Part shown: piece by piece, positions 11,173 through 22,825 of the stretch
Layout of the letters: every line of letters starts with the position of its first letter
How positions within the stretch are numbered: the first letter of the stretch is position 1
Source: Lasiodiplodia sp. COLG20
Taxonomy: Eukaryota > Ascomycota > Dothideomycetes > Botryosphaeriales > Botryosphaeriaceae
Assembly (NCBI GenBank): GCA_009801085.1
Contig: VNWV01000002.1
Location: 806,001-870,000, forward strand
Direction of reading: 5' to 3'
DNA: 64,000 nt
Made by a program: the position numbers and the translations under genes
Notes under the pieces: generated by a model
Seen by the model: only the letters and a program-made list of their open reading frames with translations
The model's database searches: none
What the model was told of the DNA's origin: nothing

Positions 11173-12555
11173 GGTGCAAGGACCGCGACGAATGCCAAGC
11201 GGGTGATGGAAAGGTCGAAGTAAGGGTGGGTAGGACGCGCGCAGGAGGCGGGTGGTGTGCGGGGACGCGCGCGCGAACAGGAGATGCGCAGAGCGACTTG
11301 CGGCCGGTCGCGACGCGTCGCGTGTGCACTACGGCGGTCCGAGCGGTCGCAAAAGTCGATTTGGACGTGCTGCGCGGTCGCGACGATGAGGCGTGGGGTT
11401 GGTAGTGATGGGGTTCTCGAAACGCTGCGGAGCGAACGTCAACGCGACGTTCAAAAGTTGTCCGGGCCCATGCCTCGCTAAAGTCCGACCAAGCAGGGAT
11501 TTCACTTGGCACGCCAGCCGAAATAAGTAACCTACCTGGGTGCAAGCGAGATCTGGGTAGCCAAGCGATCACAGCGATGCGCGTTGTGCGGTCGAGAGAG
11601 TGATGATGGAAAGGATGCGGAAGAGGCGAGGTGCCGGTGAATGTTCTTTTTGATGTGGGCGTGCGGGTGGTGGTCAGTTGCCTCCAGCAGGCAGGCACGC
11701 CAGCCCGGCAACGCGTTGCTATGGGAGGTCAACTACGTCGAGCCTGTCTAAACGAACTAGAAGACGGACGGCAGTGGCTGTGTCTGACACATAGCCTACG
11801 CGCTGCAAATTGCCGGAAACTGCTCTCTGGCTTGCGGATAGTCCCTGCGCCGTTACAAGACGAACCGCTATGCGCTTGTGCAGATGAAGGACCCGGCGCA
11901 GTGACGCAATCCAGTCCCAGGCATTCAGATACGCGCTCGAGACCACAGTCGAACCGAAGGGCCAGGTCCAATGACCTCACAACCAGACCAACCAACTTCA
12001 AACGCTGCATGAATAGCAGACGCTTTGCCCAGACCAATGCCCTCTGCACTGTTCGCTCCATCCTCGTGTGCTTAGCATGACTGTTTCGAGCCATTCCGTG
12101 TCAGTTGGATCAGATCTCGCGACGACTTGTCAAGAGATAATTGCATGCAAGGAAAGAGGAGGGAAAGCACTTCTCCTTCTACGACTATCCACTTTCAGGG
12201 CGACAAGCTCTAGCTTCTATCAATCTATTCGCTGCATCTAGCAAAGCCTACCTCGGTCGGTGCTCCCGTAAATCCAAATGCGAGAGCAAGCAAAACACGT
12301 TTTCGGAGATTGGTTATGCTACCTGGCGCGGACAGCTGGCCGCAAGATAAAGCTGCGTCATCTCTTGTAGAAGCCTTGTACACAAACCAAACCTAGAAGT
12401 TGAGACTATCAATAAAGAGCTTACCGTCCATTCAAGGCAAATTTAGAGCATCAAATGTCAAATCCCCCCAAAACGCCTCGGGTCATGCAGAACAACGTTG
12501 TACAAGCAGTCCCGGCTCGCGCCCGTTCCTGGTTCTAAGATCGCCGGCAATCCGC
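11173..12555. other. intergenic, no gene seen
   Basis: Promoter side of the disordered nuclear-type gene and 3' side of the PRPP synthetase gene, both on the minus strand. Open frames are short and lack motifs. Confidence 0.5.
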
Positions 12556-14207
12556 TTAATCGTAGTTGAAAAGCACACTGATACTCTCGCCATGGTGCAC
12601 GCGGCGGATCGCCTAGTCACATTAGTACTGAACATCGTCATACAGCAAAAGAAGCATACCTCCGCGAAAACACTGCAATACGTTAGTGAAGCTCTACTAC
12701 GGCTATGTCGGAGTACGACTTACTTTCCAATCTCGAGGACCTCAAGCTTGCTGCAGTGCTCGAGGTGCTCCGTCTGATCAACACTGTTGGTGACCACAAG
12801 CTGGGACGGTCAGCAATGCATCATTTCCGATGGTCCTGGGCTGAATTCGGCCTACCTTATCGATTGCGCTGGCGTTGATGCGGTCAATAGCATCGCCACT
12901 GAGGATACCATGAGTGACCAGTGCGTAGACCTTTGTTGCGCCCTCCTTCTTAAGCAGTTTTGCAGCCCTGGTGATAGTGTTTGATGTGTCGGCCAAGTCG
13001 TCCACGAGAATCGCGGTTCGCTCGGCAACATCACCAACAAGCATCATCGTTGCATTCTGCCGATCAGTGATCTGCGTAGGGCGTCTCTCTAAAATAAGTG
13101 TCAGCGAAAGAATTGCAAAACACCACTACGGTTCTAACCCTTGTGGATCAGCGCAAAAGGCATGCCAAGGGCATCAGCAATGGCAGTTGCCCGCTTAGCT
13201 CCACCAGCATCCGGACTGACAACGACAGCCTCCCGATAGTCGGGAATGTGGTACTGGATGTACTTGCGCAAAAGATGGCGGCCGTAAAGGTTATCAACGG
13301 GAATGTCGAAGAAGCCCTGGTATTGGGGGTCGTGCAGGTCCATGGTGATGACATGGTCAGCACCAGCACAGGTCAACAGGTCCGCGACTACGTCGGTGTC
13401 AGCATTGTCGGCGGGCAGGCGGAGCAATTTGTCAACGTACCCAGTGTTCCTGCTTGGGCAACCCACTGCTTGTAGCCGCGCTGGGGCTCAAACTTGGGCG
13501 GTCGTGACACCACTCCGTTAACGCCATTAATTCCGTTGGCAGACGCATTCGAGGTGCCACGCTCGCGAGCGGCGCCGTCTGGCTTGTCAGCCTCATCCTC
13601 GGCACTCGGTTGACCGGGCCCATCCTTACTCTCTCCCTTGGTTGGGCTGGCGTCGGGGGCGCCATTGCGGCGTTCGTCCATCTGTAGACGGCTCAGCTGC
13701 TTGTTCAAGCCGTCCTGGCCACCAGGCAAGCTGACGCTCTCAGGGCGACCAGGGGCCGGGGTTGCAGGCACGCTGTCGAAGCTGTAGTTTGCCGGGCGGT
13801 TGGCGTTGCTCGGGCCCTTCGCAAGCGGGGCGCCGCGCTTCTCGTATGGGATGTCGCTCTGGCGAGAGTATGGGAAGAGGGGCAAGACTGCGGTGACGCG
13901 CCTGGCCGAGGCAGTCTTGCAGGCAGAGATAGTAATAAGGAGCTGGAGTGCGGCGTCAGTGGTCCAGCAATGCCCGAGTGCGCAGCATTCAGTATACCTC
14001 CATGAGGTGGTCATTGACCTTGCCTCCACCCGACTGAATGATGAAGACATCCTTGCCGCGCACCGACTCTTGGATTTCCACACGCGTCTCGCCCACGGCA
14101 AATTTGCTCAAGAGGATCTGGGCGGGCGGGATGCCCAGATGGTTGCAGATGGTCTCGGTGAGCTGAGGGTGGCTGCTGCCGCCCAGGATCACGAGGTTGC
14201 GGACCAT
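12556..14207 (-). CDS. PRS5: ribose-phosphate pyrophosphokinase (PRPP synthetase), PRS5 type
   Basis: It makes 5-phosphoribosyl-1-pyrophosphate from ribose-5-phosphate and ATP for nucleotide, His and Trp synthesis in the cytosol. Exons in gene order: 14207-13998, 13942-13441, 13387-13139, 13088-12856, 12800-12724, 12672-12660, 12612-12556, giving 446 residues. Exon 6 is only 13 nt. Family landmarks: [11 protein letters not shown] at the N-terminus, FPYSRQ (about 93-98), [15 protein letters not shown] with [25 protein letters not shown], the PRPP loop [10 protein letters not shown], and the C-terminal [19 protein letters not shown] Ser/Pro/Gly/Asp-rich insertion of about 110 residues (114-224) splits the ATP-side region just before [11 protein letters not shown], as in yeast Prs5, which also carries a long insertion. 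The symbol is by this similarity. Enzymes of this family act as heteromers; partners are outside the window. Confidence 0.92.
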
Positions 14208-15865
14208 GATGGCGCGCTGGGGGCGAGGAGAGCGAGCTGAGGACGACGGCGAGCGTGTGGATAGAAAGAGACTCGTTCACGCTGGGCTCGGGAGAAAGGC
14301 CGGCGGGCGACAGCTGAACAGAAGCAGCGGTGGCGGGGCGAGGGTGCGGTCGGGTGCGCTGGGCGCTCGCTCAGGGAATCGAACTATTGGAAGAGGCGCA
14401 GAGGGCGGATGGGTGTCTGGCAGAGGAGGCGCATATCATGGTGGTCATTGTTGAAAAATTCCCAGCGCGGGGATGATTGGGTCGAGCTTCCGGCGGTTGG
14501 CACCACTCCCGCTTTTCCTTTCGCAACACCACCCGATCCACCCCACGCCCAGACTGCAAAACTGCACGGCCAGAGCCGCTTTGTCCGGCGAGCAGCCTGC
14601 GTGCGCCGTCCTGCCTCGCAGCGCGCAACCTCCCGTCCGAATCGAGGCTGTTGTCTGCGATCCACAGCAGCATCTGCGGCAGCACCCATGGCGCGCCCGA
14701 CCAGCCTATGCCTTTGTCGTCATTACTAACCCCGATCGCTCACCACTTTGACCTGTGCGCCCGGCCTTTTCGCAGCCCAGCGCTGCTCGGCAGCTTAATT
14801 CGATGGTCCGACATCGCAGCGCGTTTCAGGCTCTGAGCGACCGCTTCCAGCCGCCTTTCCGCATTCCCGCGCACCGACGCATGTCTCGCGAGGGGCGTGC
14901 CTTACGTCTATCTGTAAACAACATCAGCAATCTATGTAAATCGGGGGCAAGTACGGGCTGTGCTATATTTTCTCCTCTTTCTCCCCTCCCTCTAGAATAC
15001 TGTACCGCAATGATCTTTCGTCATACGAAAAATAGTCTTTGACCAGCCCTCATATTTCGCTGCATTTGTTGCCGCTTCGAGACGTCTGCCCGGAAACCTA
15101 CCGTTCAGGATCACACCCGACAATGCCGATGCGAATTGTAGATCGCTTTCGCAGAGTTGTTGAAATAGTAAAATTTGAGAGACAGACTCGATCGACCCTA
15201 TCGACGCTATCCGGCCCAGCTAGCAGCTATAATACCTTTCTCTTTCGGCCTATGCAAGCGACTTTGAGGCATTCGCAAAAGGCATCCACAGCATGAGTGA
15301 TGACTCAAAACCCCCATAAAACACGCCTCAGAAGCCATGGTCACCTGTGACAAGGCACCATGTCCGTTCGCAAATCGACAAACTCGATGCAGGTCGACGT
15401 ACAATGCGCAACTATTACAACCATTCTCTTCCTACCTGGATTCTTCGCAGTATTTCGACTGTGCTTGCATCAGCGTAGTGATACGCACAGAGCTGGCATG
15501 TGGCGGTTCTTATTGCAGAACTTGTTCTATCTCAATGCTTGTTTCTGTATTAGTAATTGCGTTTAGCATTGTTTATGCTTGCTGGAGCAGCGGCTTGCTA
15601 AGGTTTCTTGTCAGCTTCGGCTCTTCATTGATCAGCGCAGCCGCTCAACCGGAAGATCGCCCGTAACCAAGGCTGCTCACAATGTACTTGACGTATCCTT
15701 CCCCGCACTTCCCCACGCTGTACGATCGGAGACTGTAGATCCGGACACCAGGGGCCACCAGGTATAAATGGCGTCGATACCCAAATCCGAAGTAAGTACA
15801 CAAAGGGTGTCACAGAAACGGAAAACTTGCCCCTCCATTTCCCTTGGAAAGAAGAGAGCAGCAAC
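14208..15865. other. divergent intergenic region
   Basis: It separates the divergent PRPP synthetase (-) and lactonase-like (+) genes. Apart from the putative TATA element near 15763 nothing specific was seen; open frames are short and lack motifs. Confidence 0.5.
15763..15769 (+). promoter_or_regulatory. TATAAAT element, putative TATA box
   Basis: It lies 97 nt upstream of the chosen ATG (15866) of the lactonase-like gene, a plausible fungal TATA distance. Inferred from sequence and position only. Confidence 0.4.
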
Positions 15866-17020
15866 ATGTCCCAAAACGGTAATATTCAGCCTCAAGCTTA
15901 CCCCTCCCTCAACATCCCTGCGTCCTCCACAAGTGTGGACGTCAGCATCATCAACACCTCCACCGACTTAGTTTGTCCTGCCGATGGCTTCGTCAAGCCT
16001 GTATTGAAGGGTCATGAGGCAATCAATATGCCAACATATGCGTTCCATATCCGGCACCCTTCCGGAAAAGAGATCCTCTTCGATCTAGGCTGCAGAAAAG
16101 ACTGGTGGAACTTTTCTCCGGCTGTAGTCGCGTCCATCAAGAAGCTCATCCTTGGACTGGACGTGACAAAGAACATCACCGAGATACTTACGGAAGGGGG
16201 TGTGGATCTGAAGCGCATCAGCTCCATCGTGATCTCGCATTGGCACTTCGACCACACGGGCGATCCATCGCTCTTCCCCAAATCCACAGAGCTTGTTTTC
16301 GGTCCAGGATTTAAGGAGCAATTCATGCCTGGCTATCCGACGAATCCGAACGGTGTGATGCTCGACTCTGATTTTGAGGGTCGCACCGTGCGCGAGGCGA
16401 ATTTCTCGTCAGACTTCACCATCGGAGGCTTTGAGGCGTGCGACTTCTTCGGAGACGGCTCTTTCTACGTACTCAATGCCCCCGGCCATGCCGTAGGCCA
16501 CATCTCAGCTCTTGCCCGTACGACCCCTGACACTTTTGTGTTCATGGGAGGCGACGTCTGCCACTTTGGCGGATCCTACAGACCAACGATTCACGCACCC
16601 ATGCCGGAGACCATCCCAGACGATGTCCCCCTGGACAGGAAGCGCTTCCCCATGTCGTGTCCATGTTCGGTATTCACAGCCTGCCACCCTGACCAGAAGC
16701 ACGCGCGCACCGAGCCGTATTACGAAGTGACGTTCAAGGAAGGAAGCTGGTACATTGACCCTCCTGCGGCGCAGCAATCGATCAATCAACTGAAAGCTTT
16801 CGACGCCGATCCCAACGTATTCGTCTGCATCGCGCACGATGAGGGTCTTATAGACGTGGTTGATTGGTTTCCCAATGGAACGATCACCGACTGGAAGAAG
16901 AAAGGGTGGAAGGAGAGGAGCAGGTGGGGCTTTCTGAATGCGCTTCCGATTGATGGGAAGCCTGCTGCGGAGCTCTTTTGCCCCGGGTTGATGAGAGATG
17001 GAAAGATTGCGAATATCTGA
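15866..17020 (+). CDS. metallo-beta-lactamase-fold hydrolase, AHL-lactonase-like
   Basis: Intronless, 384 residues from 15866; an in-frame ATG at 15827 would add 13 residues, but 15866 has the better context (CAACATGTC) and fits a normal N-terminus. The dinuclear zinc ligands of the fold are all visible: HWHFDH gives His125, His127, Asp129, His130; His208 lies in APGHAVGH; Asp230 in MGGDVCH; His324 in CIAHDE. The Asp-x-x-His spacing and single-domain size resemble N-acyl-homoserine-lactone lactonases (AiiA/AttM group), which open lactone rings and can quench bacterial quorum signals. Many fungal members have unknown substrates, including mycotoxin lactones, so the lactonase call is family-level inference. 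There is no signal peptide; likely cytosolic. Confidence 0.85.
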   Translation: MSQNGNIQPQAYPSLNIPASSTSVDVSIINTSTDLVCPADGFVKPVLKGHEAINMPTYAFHIRHPSGKEILFDLGCRKDWWNFSPAVVASIKKLILGLDVTKNITEILTEGGVDLKRISSIVISHWHFDHTGDPSLFPKSTELVFGPGFKEQFMPGYPTNPNGVMLDSDFEGRTVREANFSSDFTIGGFEACDFFGDGSFYVLNAPGHAVGHISALARTTPDTFVFMGGDVCHFGGSYRPTIHAPMPETIPDDVPLDRKRFPMSCPCSVFTACHPDQKHARTEPYYEVTFKEGSWYIDPPAAQQSINQLKAFDADPNVFVCIAHDEGLIDVVDWFPNGTITDWKKKGWKERSRWGFLNALPIDGKPAAELFCPGLMRDGKIANI

Positions 17021-19147
17021 TCAACATAAAGAAGGGATTGGATTATGAATCTGCTCCAAGAAAACCTTTCTTTATTTCAGCGTCTTCCTGTTTTTTATCC
17101 TACCTGTGCACACGAGTGTCCAACAGCTCGTGGCTACTAACGGCCTGAAAATTCTTGCAATATTATGCTCCCGAATTCTAGCTTCGCAATAACACTGCTT
17201 GATATTTGTATCTGAGTTAGTTTTGGGGTCTCTGGTGAGGTGATTTGTTTATTTCAGAACGGTTCGACGGGAAACACAGTTGAGTCGTACACAAGTTCTC
17301 GTAAGCCCTCCCAAACAACATGTGACTGCTGATATTGCACAAGTCGATCGTAGTGATAAAGATCCTTGGGTATGGGCGTGGCTCAATGGTCCCCGAGAAA
17401 TCCCGTGAGACGCGGAAAGACGGGAACGGCAAAGTTTAGTCGTGGACGTGCCCGTAGCCAGCGCCATTGTGCTCAACGGGTACTTCGAATCTTCGCGCCG
17501 ATTCATCCAGGGATAAGCCAGTCAAATACTCAGGAACCGTCATGCCGTAGCTACTCCCACGACCGTGGCTCGTGACACCTCGCCTAGTCTGAGAGACACG
17601 GGGAATGCTTTCTAGATCATCATAAATTTCTCGGGCGATGTAGGGAACGTGTATATTTCCGCTGAAGTGCAGGCATTGCGTCCTTCATGTGAGAGGCTAG
17701 CACACGGGATGCCAGAGCTCGAACGTTTGATCCATCCGATCTTGCGATGGCAACCACCTCTGAAGGGCAATATTCACATGCCTTCGACTTGACACGCCTA
17801 AAGATTTTGGCAAGGGTGCACCACCCATACGTGCGGAGCTGTCAATCACACGACATCTGCTCGGGTTGTACAATGCGGGGAACGACAGGAGCCGCAGAAG
17901 TATCACTTGGAAACAAGTCCATACCTGGGTGCAGTTAGGAAGGCTGGGTGCTCATCAAGTCCTGAACATGGACCAATCAAAGAATATGGGTCCAGGTGTG
18001 CAACTATGCCCGAGAGCCCTGGAAACTTACATGCATACCAGCGCGTGTGCCTATTCGAACCCGGCTAGGAAAGCAGAGGAAATGCATCCCTGGTTCCCCA
18101 GAGAGCGAATCACCTGGCTCGTTTGGGCTGCCGAAGCGAGTGGTGGGCTAGCCACGCACGGAAATCTGATGGCCGGCTGCAGAGACCGGTATCACTGAAC
18201 TTCGCGGTTGGTACGGCGCGTGTCAAAAGGCTCGCCGGTGCAGGCCGTCCTCTTCCCCGCTTTGCCCAGCAGCTCAGGAAGGGCAGCAGGTGCGAGCACT
18301 GTGGATGTGCCTCAACCAGGGCGGCGGCGCATGCCAGCTATGAAAAGAACCTAAGGTCGCACACAGGCATACTCAGCGTGCGTGCCACACCGCCGTTTGC
18401 AGCTCCATGTGCTGAGCCTTGCAGATAAGCCGTCAGATTCGGCGGCACATGTCGGGTGCAGTGCGGTGGAGGGTTGTGCAGAGAACACGGCAGAACGCTG
18501 GTATGACGTATCCTGGACCCTCAAAAACAATGACGCTGGCCGTAGTCTCATTGGCCTACCCACGAGAATTGGCCTCTGGACGGGAGCGAAGGGATTGTCG
18601 GTCTGCGCCCGCGCCCGCTGCTGCTGCCGTCGCCCGCCGTTGCAGGCGTCGCAGCCCAGTGCGTGCGGGGAATGACGGGATGGGCAGCTGCATGTTGGAG
18701 GCGTCGTGCAGTTGGAGAGCCGCGCAACAAAGCATGCGCGCTCTTTCTCCAGCTTGTGGCAAGTCCGATCGCCGACGGAACGCGGCCGTAGCTGCCCCTC
18801 CATTACGTTACCGCGCCTGCAGTGCAGAGCAGAGGTACAAGACTTCCCGCGGACCCTTATCCCGCCATTTCGCACTTCGCTCCATTGCACTTCCGCCCGT
18901 CGCCTGCCAGTCTCTTGATATAAATCACCTCACCTACGCAGCAGTCTTAGCCTAGAATCTCCTAAGCTTCCGTGCCCCACGACCCACGACTCGCACGCGT
19001 GACCGCCGACACGAGCCTATCCTTCGCAAGCTCCGTACCAGCTTGTACCACGACAAGCCCCTGCCGCCAGTAGCTGTCTAAAAGCCTGCCGCCCTCCAAT
19101 CCCGCCGCTCTACTTCCCCACAATCCTCCTCGCTCTACCAGCGTGCA
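17021..19147. other. intergenic, no gene seen
   Basis: Between the lactonase-like gene and the trehalase on the same strand. A TATAAAT at 18919-18925 lies 223 nt before the trehalase ATG. CCCCT (STRE-like) pentamers occur in the proximal 400 nt, but such a short motif is expected by chance. Confidence 0.45.
18919..18925 (+). promoter_or_regulatory. TATAAAT element upstream of neutral trehalase
   Basis: Perfect TATAAAT 223 nt upstream of the trehalase start. Plausible core promoter with a leader of roughly 150-190 nt; position-based inference. Confidence 0.35.
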
Positions 19148-21554
19148 ATGAGCTCGCAGCAATCAGGTCCCCGTCACCACCGCACCTCTACCAACGACAT
19201 CGACCCCCTGTCTGCGGCACAAATCTACTATGGCAACTCTCACAAGCCGAAGAGCAAGACTCGCACCTACTCGGGTGTACGTGCATGCCCCTGTCAGCCT
19301 TGGTGAATAGGAGCTGATACGTTTTGTCAGGTCTTCGACACCGGAAGGCAAAATGTTGCCGTGGCAGCTGGCATGAAGCAGCCAGGCCGCAGGTCAAGCC
19401 ACGGTGAGCCTGCTCAATTCGTTTACCCACGCTCATGCTAACGCCAATGGCCCCTAGATGAGCACGCCTCCGTACCCCGCAAGTTCCTAATCTCCGTCGA
19501 GGAAACATTGCAGACTCTTCTTGAGCGCGAGGACACCGACCAAAACTGCCAAATCACCATTGAGGATGCGGGCCCGAAGGTATGTACAAACGCAGGTGGG
19601 GATAAGCTCTAGGCTGACAGCGAGCTCTAGGTACTTTCGGTCGGCACCGCTGCTTCCAATGGACTCAATCGCTTTGACGTCCGTGGAACCTACATGCTCG
19701 CCAACCTCCTGCAGGAGCTCACGCTCGCGAAAGACTATGGTCGCAAGACGATTATCCTCGACGAGGCGCGCCTCAACGAGAACCCGGTCAATCGCCTCTC
19801 ACGTCTGATTCGAGACACTTTCTGGAACAACCTCACTCGCCGAACCGACTCTTCGAACATCTCCCGCATTGCCCGCGATCCCAAGGATTGGACGGACCAC
19901 CCGCACCCAAGGATTTACGTCCCTCGTGGTGCTCCCGAGCAGTATGAATACTACCTCAAACATGCAAAGGAGCACCCGGATGAGAAGCTGGAGGTCATTT
20001 ACCTTGCTGAAGACTGCACGAACGATGAGTATGTGAGGGATCTCAACGATGCTCCGGGCCTCCTTGCCTTGGATATGGAGGAATACATCAACGATAACGG
20101 CGAGAAGGATTTCCGCGGCAAGCCTTTTGTTGTTCCTGGTGGCAGATTCAACGAGCTCTACGGCTGGGACAGCTACATGGAGTCTCTTGGCCTGCTGGTG
20201 AACGACAGGGTTGACCTGGTTAAAGCCATGGTTGAGAATTTCTGCTTCTGCATCAAGCACTACGGCAAGATCCTCAACGGAAACCGAACCTACTACCTCG
20301 GCCGCTCGCAGCCTCCTTTCCTCACGGATATGTGCCTCCGTGTTTATGATCGCATTAAGCACGAGCCCGGATCACAGGATTTCCTGAAAGCATCCATCAT
20401 GGCGGCTATCAAAGAGTACTACAGTGTGTGGACGGCAGCACCGCGCTATGATGAAGAAACCGGTCTGTCGAGGTATCGCCCGGGCGGCATTGGCGTGCCT
20501 CCGGAGACCGAGGCCACTCATTTTGTTCACATTCTGGAGCCATATGCGAAGAAGCATAACATGACTTTCGACGAGTTCGTCAAGGCCTACAACCATCGCA
20601 AGATCATTGAGCCCGAACTTGACGTGTACTTTATGCACGATCGTGCTGTCCGTGAATCTGGCCACGATACGTCGTACCGTCTGGAACGCGTTGCAGGCGA
20701 TCTCGCAACTGTCGACTTGAACTCGCTGCTCTACAAGTACGAGACGGATATTGCTCGTACGATCCGCGCTCACTTCGGCGATCGTCTTGCTATCCCCGCC
20801 GAGTTCTGTGTTGCCGGGCAGGAACCCGGTCACATCGAGACTTCGGCTGTCTGGGACCGCCGTGCAAAGAAGAGGAAGGCTGCCATGGAGAAGCTGATGT
20901 GGAACGAAGAGGCGGGCATGTTCTTCGACTACCATACCGTTGAGAAGAAGCAGACTGGCTACGAGAGTGCGACGACGTTTTGGCCCATGTGGGCTGGTGT
21001 TGCCACTCCACGCCAAGCAGCTGCCTTGGTCGCTAAGGCTCTTCCAAAGCTTGAAGAATTTGGCGGCCTCGCATCAGGCACAGAAAAGTCCCGAGGCGAG
21101 GTCGGTCTGGAGCGGCCCAACCGTCAGTGGGACTATCCATTCGGATGGGCACCTCAACAGATGCTTGCATGGGTCGGTCTCTTACGTTTTGGCTACGAGT
21201 ATGAAGCCCAGCGCCTTGCGTACAAGTGGTGTTACATGGTCACTAAGGCCTTCGTCGATTTTAACGGCGTGGTCGTGGAGAAGTACGATGTCACCAGGCC
21301 GATTGACCCGCACAGAGTCGAGGCAGAGTACGGCAACCAAGGTAGCGACTTCAAAGGAGTTCCTCGTGAAGGGTGAGTGCTGAAGTATATCCGACATTCT
21401 TATGACAGTTTGCTGACTTCCGTATAGCTTTGGTTGGGTCAATGCCAGCTATGTGTACGGCTTGCAAATGCTGAACGCGCACATGAGGCGAGCTTTGGGT
21501 GCTCTGACACCGTGGGACACGTTCACCAAGGCCACGGAAGCTCTCGGTTTCTAA
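19148..21554 (+). CDS. NTH1: neutral (cytosolic) trehalase
   Basis: Hydrolyses trehalose to two glucose in the cytosol during spore germination and stress recovery. Exons 19148-19276, 19331-19403, 19458-19579, 19631-21372 and 21428-21554 give 730 residues, close to yeast Nth1 (about 750). Both GH37 signatures are present: [14 protein letters not shown] at 277-290 and [10 protein letters not shown] at 607-616. Residues 93-104 ([12 protein letters not shown]) form the EF-hand-like calcium loop that distinguishes neutral from acid trehalases. A PKA-type site, RRSS ending at Ser66, sits just before it, matching the known activation of this family by cAMP-dependent phosphorylation. Introns are 51-55 nt with canonical signals. 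In Aspergillus the orthologue is called treB. Confidence 0.96.
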
Positions 21555-22270
21555 AGCATCAGCACTGGTTTTCTGCAGTCGATGAGTCTCCTCTCAAACT
21601 AGTGTGGCGGGTTGGTCGTTGAGCACTGGGTCATGTGAACGTCAAAGGAACGCAGTGCGTTCTCGCATCAAATTTTGTTTGGCCTCCGCGTCCGACGCAC
21701 ATTTGGCTTTGCGATTGAGCCGACAACACCACGAGGAAAACAACCACAAAACAAAGGTCAGTAGAGGCCACGATTACGGGTCAAACGAAGCACTTCAACG
21801 ATCGAGGGTATTAGCGAGTTTCAGAATAGCGTTTAGGATATCCAATTTATTAATACAGTTGGCGGCTGGCAAACATGATGAGTGCCTTGCAGTTGCAATG
21901 GCAGGTCTGAGCCACCAATACTGGGGCTGGATTGGTGATGGCTCACAGTGATTGATGGGTCGGTGGTGGCGGTGTTGATGCCACTTCCTCTCTGGGACAC
22001 CGGTAACCTGGGGGTGGCCACGGAGCGCAGGCCGAGAGCTGGAAACCCATGGAAACACGGCTTCAAGCGGTTAGTGGGCTGACTAAGTCGGGCGGCGACT
22101 CACCACCCCCCACAAGACGTCAAGCGCGCCCGCCGGCGTGCGTTCACCCTCATAAAAGCCGCTTTTCCTGCTTAACTCCACTTCTCATCATCCGTCCAAC
22201 ATCCTACCACCCAACGCCAAGGCCTCTGCCGCGCTCTAACAACTCACATATCTCCATCAACGCTCCAACA
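21555..22270. other. spacer with MBF1 promoter
   Basis: Trehalase 3' region followed by the MBF1 promoter. A CATAAAAG element at 22151-22158 lies about 115 nt before the MBF1 ATG, and the stretch between them is pyrimidine-rich, as is common in highly expressed fungal genes. Confidence 0.4.
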
Positions 22271-22825
22271 ATGTCTGACTGGGATAACGTCACCAAGATT
22301 GGCAGCCGCGTCCGCGGCGGCGCCTCTGCCCCTCGCGAGACCGTCGTGCGTGGCAAGAGCGCTCTCAACGCTGCCCAGAGGTCAGGCAACGTCACCGCCG
22401 AGAAGAAGTACGGCAGCGCCAACACCGTAAGTAATCCGGATCCTGCCACCTTGCGCATCAGCTGCGCGCGCACAGTCCTGGTGTAACGCATCCTAACTCG
22501 ACAATTGCAGCGCTCCGCCGTTGAGGGCCAGCACTTGACTAAGGTCGACCGCTCCGACGACATTGTGAAGCCCAAGACCATCGGTAAAGAGGTTGGCGCA
22601 GCCATCTCCAAGGCGCGCGGCGAGGCCAAGAACGACAAGGGCGACCCCATGACCCAGAAGGACCTGGCCACCAAGGTCAACTCGACGGCCGCCATCATCG
22701 CCTTGAACGAGAAAGGCACCGCTACACCCGACCAGCAGCTTATCAGCCGCATCGAGAAGACGCTCAATGTCATCCTTCGGGGTGACAAAATGGGCCAGCC
22801 CAAGTTTCCCAACAAGAAGAAATAA
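22271..22825 (+). CDS. MBF1: multiprotein-bridging factor 1
   Basis: Transcriptional coactivator that links bZIP-type activators to TBP and also acts at stalled ribosomes. Exons 22271-22426 and 22511-22825 (84-nt intron, GTAAGT donor, TTGCAG acceptor) give 156 residues, the normal size. The N-terminal MBF1 domain ([11 protein letters not shown], then basic and Gly-rich residues) is followed by the cro/C1-type helix-turn-helix: [26 protein letters not shown] and [15 protein letters not shown]. Ends in a Lys-rich PNKKK tail. The start has an ACAATG context. It follows the trehalase on the same strand, 716 nt away, with no sign of co-transcription. Confidence 0.95.

Noticed and set aside
18040..18075. 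TTCGAACCC resembling a tRNA B box
   Set aside because: The surrounding bases do not form a T-arm, and no A box or acceptor stem fits; no tRNA was found anywhere in the window by eye.
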